Assembly (NCBI GenBank): GCA_018268995.1
Contig: JAFDVL010000033.1
Span: forward strand, 34,388 to 98,387
Length of the DNA: 64,000 nt
DNA from: Acidobacteriota bacterium
GTDB lineage: Bacteria > Acidobacteriota > Blastocatellia > RBC074
Direction: 5' to 3'
Positions 60,915 to 64,000 of this stretch are shown piece by piece (within the stretch, counting starts at the first letter, position 1; every line of letters starts with the position of its first letter). A program made the position numbers and the translations under genes. A model generated the notes under the pieces. The model saw nothing but the letters and a program-made list of their open reading frames with translations, was not told the origin of the DNA and searched no databases.

Positions 60915-61325
60915 ATGCGAATGGTTAATCGCCCATTCATTGTTACTGGCTCGGTTGCTTTGGCGGCAGGTTTGCTGTTAGCGCAGGTTTGTAGTGCGTT
61001 GTGCCTTCTTTCTGGTTGTGGAGCCACTCCAAGGAATCTCGTCACGCAGCAAACCAAGAAGAAGAGCCACTGTCATTCGTCACCAGAAACGCCCACGCAG
61101 ACACCAGCGAAAGACCCGCATCAATGTCCTCATCACGAGGCAGACGCGATTCAACCTGCCAGCTATCTACAGGCAGATGTCGTAGATCAATTCCACCTCC
61201 AACCTGCACTCATAGAGCCGTTTTTATTTGGGACTGGTTTCTACACGCCTCACCAGGAAGTGAGCCGCTGGAAGCCGCTGCGTTCCCCGCCACGTTTCCC
61301 TCAACATACAATCCTAAGAATTTAA
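60915..61325 (+). CDS. Small exported Cys/His-rich protein (copper-type context)
   Basis: 136 residues from the ATG at 60915; 60921 is an alternative. A hydrophobic signal segment (PFIVTGSVALAAGLLLAQVC) is followed by a Cys/His-rich stretch (KKKSHCHSSPETPTQTPAKD, then HQCPHHEAD) suited to metal binding. Its stop is 116 bases before the TolC-like gene; a Tat-exported multicopper oxidase follows that. In such clusters these proteins are thought to bind copper. No family was named with certainty. Confidence 0.6.
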   Translation: MRMVNRPFIVTGSVALAAGLLLAQVCSALCLLSGCGATPRNLVTQQTKKKSHCHSSPETPTQTPAKDPHQCPHHEADAIQPASYLQADVVDQFHLQPALIEPFLFGTGFYTPHQEVSRWKPLRSPPRFPQHTILRI

Positions 61326-61349
61326 CCCTCCCTCTCTCTTGATAAAGAA

Positions 61350-61410
61350 GCGCAGGCAGAAGTGTGCCTGCGCGTTAGTCTTGGTACGTCTTTTGCAAGA
61401 CGCCTACCAA
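61350..61410. promoter_or_regulatory. Two tandem hairpins in the TolC-like gene leader
   Basis: The first is GCGCAGGCA (61350-61358) and TGCCTGCGC (61365-61373), a perfect 9-bp stem. The second, 61381-61410, folds as TTGGTA-CGTCTT and AAGACG-TACCAA with a 2-base bulge and a TTGC loop. They lie 32 bases before the TolC-like start and may form a transcription attenuator or stabilise the downstream message. Confidence 0.55.
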
Positions 61411-61441
61411 TCTCTATTTCGGAAAAGAGGAGGATCAGATC

Positions 61442-62887
61442 ATGTCTTTTGACTCTCTGCAAAGAGGGGCATGTCTCATTACGAAACCAGCCTGTTTTTG
61501 CGCGTTGTTATTTATATTTTCATTCTTATCGTTCGCACAAACGCCTGTGCCAACGTTTACCACGTCCCAACCGAATCAGTCACTCACGCAAACCTCGCTG
61601 CAAGTGACTGCCGCTCAACCGACAACACCTGCAACAGTGCTACGGTTGGAAGACTTGGAGCAAATGGCGCTCAAGTCGAATCCGACACTCGCGCAAGCCG
61701 AAGCCTCCATTCGCGCCGCAGAAGGGCGACGTGTGCAAGCCGGGTTGATGCCAAATCCGATTGTCGGCTACGCGGGCGAAGAATTGGCGTTTCGCGCGAT
61801 TGGTGAAAAGAGCGAGCATCTTGGGTTTATTGAGCAAACGATTCCGCTGGGCGGCAAACTTAGGAAAAGCCGCGCCATTGTTGCCCAAGAGAAATTGCAA
61901 TCAGAACAAGAGGCAACCGCTCAACGTCAGCGCATCCTGAACGGCGTCAGGATGTTGTTTTATCGCGCGCTCGGCGCACAGCAATTGGTGGAAGTGCGCA
62001 CCGAACTCGCCAAGCTTGCGCGCGATGCGGTCAAAGTCACGGGCGAGCTTTTCAATGTCGGGCAAGCGGATCGCCCCGATGTCGCGCAAATCCGCATTGA
62101 GGCCGAACGCGCCGACTTGGATTTAATTATGGCCGAGAACGAACAAGCGCAAGTATGGCTGGAATTAGCAGCAGTTGTCGGCAATCCATCGCTCAAACCC
62201 GCGCGGCTGGTTGGAGAACTGGAAAAGAATTTGCCCGTGCTGGAGCAACAATCATTGTTGCAGCAACTGCTGAGCAGCAGCCCGGAAATCAAACGCGCAC
62301 AAACCGGCGTCGAACGTGCGCGCGCTGTAATTTCACGCGCCAAGGCGGAGGTCACGCCCGACCTCTTTTTACGCGGCGGATTCGGCTACAACCGTGAGTT
62401 GCTGGAAAAAGAAATTCCCAATGCTAGACGAACCGGCCCGGAAGCACAGGTTGAAGTCGGTTTGCGCATTCCACTCTGGAATCGCAATCAAGGCGGCATT
62501 GCAGCGGCGACCGCTGAACTCGACATCGCCGAACGCGAAGTCCAGCGGGTGGAATTGTTATTGCGCACACGCTTCGCCGCAGTCTATCGCAGTTACCTGA
62601 ATGCGTTGCGCGTCGCATCGCAATACGAAAAGCAAATTGTGCCGCAAGCCCAGAGCGCCTACGACACCTATCTCAAGAACTTTCGCGGCATGGCAGCGGC
62701 TTATCCACAAGTTTTGATTGCGCAACGCACGCTCTTTCAAGTCCGGGCGGATTACGTTACGGCGTTAATCAACACCTGGCAGAGCGCCGTGCTGCTGCAA
62801 GGCTATTTGCTGAACGGGGCACTCGATGCACCGGGCGGCATGACGATGGAAGGCGGCAATCCAGCCAATGCGGATGACCGAGAGTAA
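61442..62887 (+). CDS. TolC-family outer-membrane efflux channel
   Basis: 481 residues. A signal peptide (to about residue 32, FSFLSFAQT) precedes two copies of the TolC/OEP repeat: LEQMALKSNPTLAQAEASIR begins the first, and LLQQLLSSSPEIKRAQTGVE the second; GLRIPLWNRNQG is another block. The channel would accept substrates from an RND or similar pump. The strong ribosome site GAGGAGG lies upstream. It is followed 31 bases later by the multicopper oxidase gene, consistent with copper detoxification. Confidence 0.85.
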   Translation: MSFDSLQRGACLITKPACFCALLFIFSFLSFAQTPVPTFTTSQPNQSLTQTSLQVTAAQPTTPATVLRLEDLEQMALKSNPTLAQAEASIRAAEGRRVQAGLMPNPIVGYAGEELAFRAIGEKSEHLGFIEQTIPLGGKLRKSRAIVAQEKLQSEQEATAQRQRILNGVRMLFYRALGAQQLVEVRTELAKLARDAVKVTGELFNVGQADRPDVAQIRIEAERADLDLIMAENEQAQVWLELAAVVGNPSLKPARLVGELEKNLPVLEQQSLLQQLLSSSPEIKRAQTGVERARAVISRAKAEVTPDLFLRGGFGYNRELLEKEIPNARRTGPEAQVEVGLRIPLWNRNQGGIAAATAELDIAEREVQRVELLLRTRFAAVYRSYLNALRVASQYEKQIVPQAQSAYDTYLKNFRGMAAAYPQVLIAQRTLFQVRADYVTALINTWQSAVLLQGYLLNGALDAPGGMTMEGGNPANADDRE

Positions 62888-62918
62888 AACGCACGAACAA
62901 TCATAAGGAGTAATTGCA

Positions 62919-64000
62919 ATGGAAAATATGAATTGGATGCGAAGAAAATTTTTGCAAGGTTCGAGTTTGCTGGGCGCAAGCTGGCTCTTGGGTCGTACTG
63001 CCTCAGCGCAGCACGAGGGGCATCAGATGCCCAAGACTGATCAGAAGACGACGCCCGCTAAGCCAAAGCCCAATCAACCACCGAAACCGCCGATGCCTGA
63101 CCACGATCACGCAAAGATGATGGCAGAGCAGGCGAAACAAGCGTCCGCACAATATGTGCCGGTACAAACACCCGATTTGCCAAAGCTGGAATACACAATG
63201 GACAACGGCGTCAAGGTCTTCAACCTGCGCGCCGAGGTGGTGCATTGCGAGATCATGCCGAAAACACACATGGGGCCAGCGCGCAAGATGTGGGCCTGGG
63301 GCTATAACGGCAGCGTGCCGGGGCCGATGATCGAAGTAGTGGAAGGCGACCGTGTGCGGGTTATCTTTGAGAACAAATTGCCGGAAGCGACAACAGTGCA
63401 TTGGCACGGTCTGGAAATCCCGATTGAGATGGATGGTACGCCGTACATCAGTCAACCGATGATCGAACCCGGCGGCATCTTTATTTACGAATTCACAGTC
63501 AATCAGCATGGCACATTTTTCTATCATTCACACGGCGCGATGCAGGAGATGCTGGGGATGATTGGGATGTTCGTCATTCATCCGAAAACGCCGCACGCGC
63601 CGCGTTGTGACAAGGATTTTGCGATGATTTTGCAGGGCTGGGCGCTGCTGCCGAATAACGATGTGCCGAACACGTTTGCGATGGAATTCAACTGGCTGAC
63701 GCTCAACGGCAAATCCGCGCCCGCAACCACCCCCATGATTGTGAAGAAAGGCGAGCGCATACGCATTCGCATCGTCAATCTCGGCATGGATCATCACCCG
63801 ATTCATTTACACGGTCACCAGTTTTATGTGACGGGAACGGAAGGCGGGCGCATTCCTGAATCGGCCTGGTTTCCGGGCAATACGGTCATCGTTGGCGTGG
63901 CACAAGCGCGCGATGTCGAATTCGTCGCGCAGTACGAAGGCGACTGGATGCTGCATTGTCACCTGCCGCACCACATGATGAACCAGATGGTTTCGATGGT
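62919..64000 (+). CDS. Tat-exported multicopper oxidase (3' end missing)
   Basis: The first 360 residues are in the window; the gene continues past the right edge. RRKFLQGSS near the N-terminus fits a twin-arginine signal. A His/Pro-rich linker (about 45-65) follows. Copper-ligand motifs are TVHWHGLEIP, FYHSHGAMQEM, HPIHLHGHQF and MLHCHLPHHM, covering the type 2/3 and type 1 sites. It would oxidise Cu(I) or a similar substrate in the periplasm. AAGGAG precedes the ATG at 62919. Confidence 0.9.
   Translation, partial: MENMNWMRRKFLQGSSLLGASWLLGRTASAQHEGHQMPKTDQKTTPAKPKPNQPPKPPMPDHDHAKMMAEQAKQASAQYVPVQTPDLPKLEYTMDNGVKVFNLRAEVVHCEIMPKTHMGPARKMWAWGYNGSVPGPMIEVVEGDRVRVIFENKLPEATTVHWHGLEIPIEMDGTPYISQPMIEPGGIFIYEFTVNQHGTFFYHSHGAMQEMLGMIGMFVIHPKTPHAPRCDKDFAMILQGWALLPNNDVPNTFAMEFNWLTLNGKSAPATTPMIVKKGERIRIRIVNLGMDHHPIHLHGHQFYVTGTEGGRIPESAWFPGNTVIVGVAQARDVEFVAQYEGDWMLHCHLPHHMMNQMVSM

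Noticed and set aside
1..64000. tRNA or rRNA genes, integrase or attachment sites
   Set aside because: None could be recognised by eye; an att site at the element edge near 48-49 kb would need comparison with an empty site.

Overview
The window looks like part of a conjugative plasmid or integrative conjugative element joined to, or sitting inside, a replicon of an acidobacterium-like host, most plausibly Blastocatellia. That assignment is an inference. It rests on moderately high GC, operons spaced by families of imperfect hairpin repeats, sigma/anti-sigma plus TPR-CHAT genes, and secreted S8 and S9 peptidases. No rRNA, tRNA, replication initiator or integrase was recognised, so plasmid versus integrated element is undecided.

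Layout. 1-13958: a type IV secretion (mating pair formation) cluster in two divergent arms. The minus arm carries VirB2, VirB3, VirB4, VirB5/TrbJ and VirB6/TrbL (cut by the window edge). The plus arm carries a VirB1 transglycosylase, VirB8-, VirB9- and VirB10-like proteins, a MoxR-like AAA ATPase, an unknown membrane protein, the VirD4/TraG coupling protein and a second small membrane protein. No VirB11 is visible. 14205-19661: an inserted defence block, a type IIG restriction-modification enzyme plus the AbiEi/AbiEii pair. 19679-23190: an HUH relaxase and its accessory protein, followed by a probable oriT with an IncP/VirD2-type nic motif at 23429-23436. 23656-26498: a likely leading region with ssb, DUF4326 and a 466-residue unknown protein.

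26779-34712: the most interesting part. Two divergent operons share a 210-bp intergenic region. The minus operon encodes a sigma-like protein, an HTH protein, a large fusion of an ImmA/IrrE metallopeptidase with a UvrD-type helicase and a Cas4/AddB-like C-terminus, and a YdjM-like membrane hydrolase. The plus operon encodes a bacterial ubiquitin-like pathway: Ubl with exposed C-terminal Gly, E2-like, JAB-E1 fusion and DUF6527. 34624-47181: maintenance genes, nearly all on the minus strand: YkgJ-like protein, DnaN sliding clamp, NrdG-like radical SAM protein, a Ycf46/DUF1257/DUF2997 module, a coiled-coil protein, and a methyltransferase-helicase split into two genes with a small gene and a hairpin repeat between them. 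47274-48722 is a sigma-54 activator.

49034-64000 looks like ordinary accessory or chromosomal DNA: a secreted S9 peptidase, a polyproline exported peptide, an exported TPR-CHAT protein, an anti-sigma and sigma pair, a GT39-like membrane glycosyltransferase, a subtilase with a repeat tail, and a copper-type set (Cys/His-rich exported protein, TolC-like channel, Tat-exported multicopper oxidase cut by the window end).

If the nic reading is right, the plus strand is transferred rightward from 23436. ssb and its neighbours would enter the recipient first and the relaxase and secretion genes last. Most genes from 24 to 47 kb are on the minus strand, so they use the transferred strand as template, as in known plasmid leading regions. 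All functions are read from motifs and gene order; no database search was possible.
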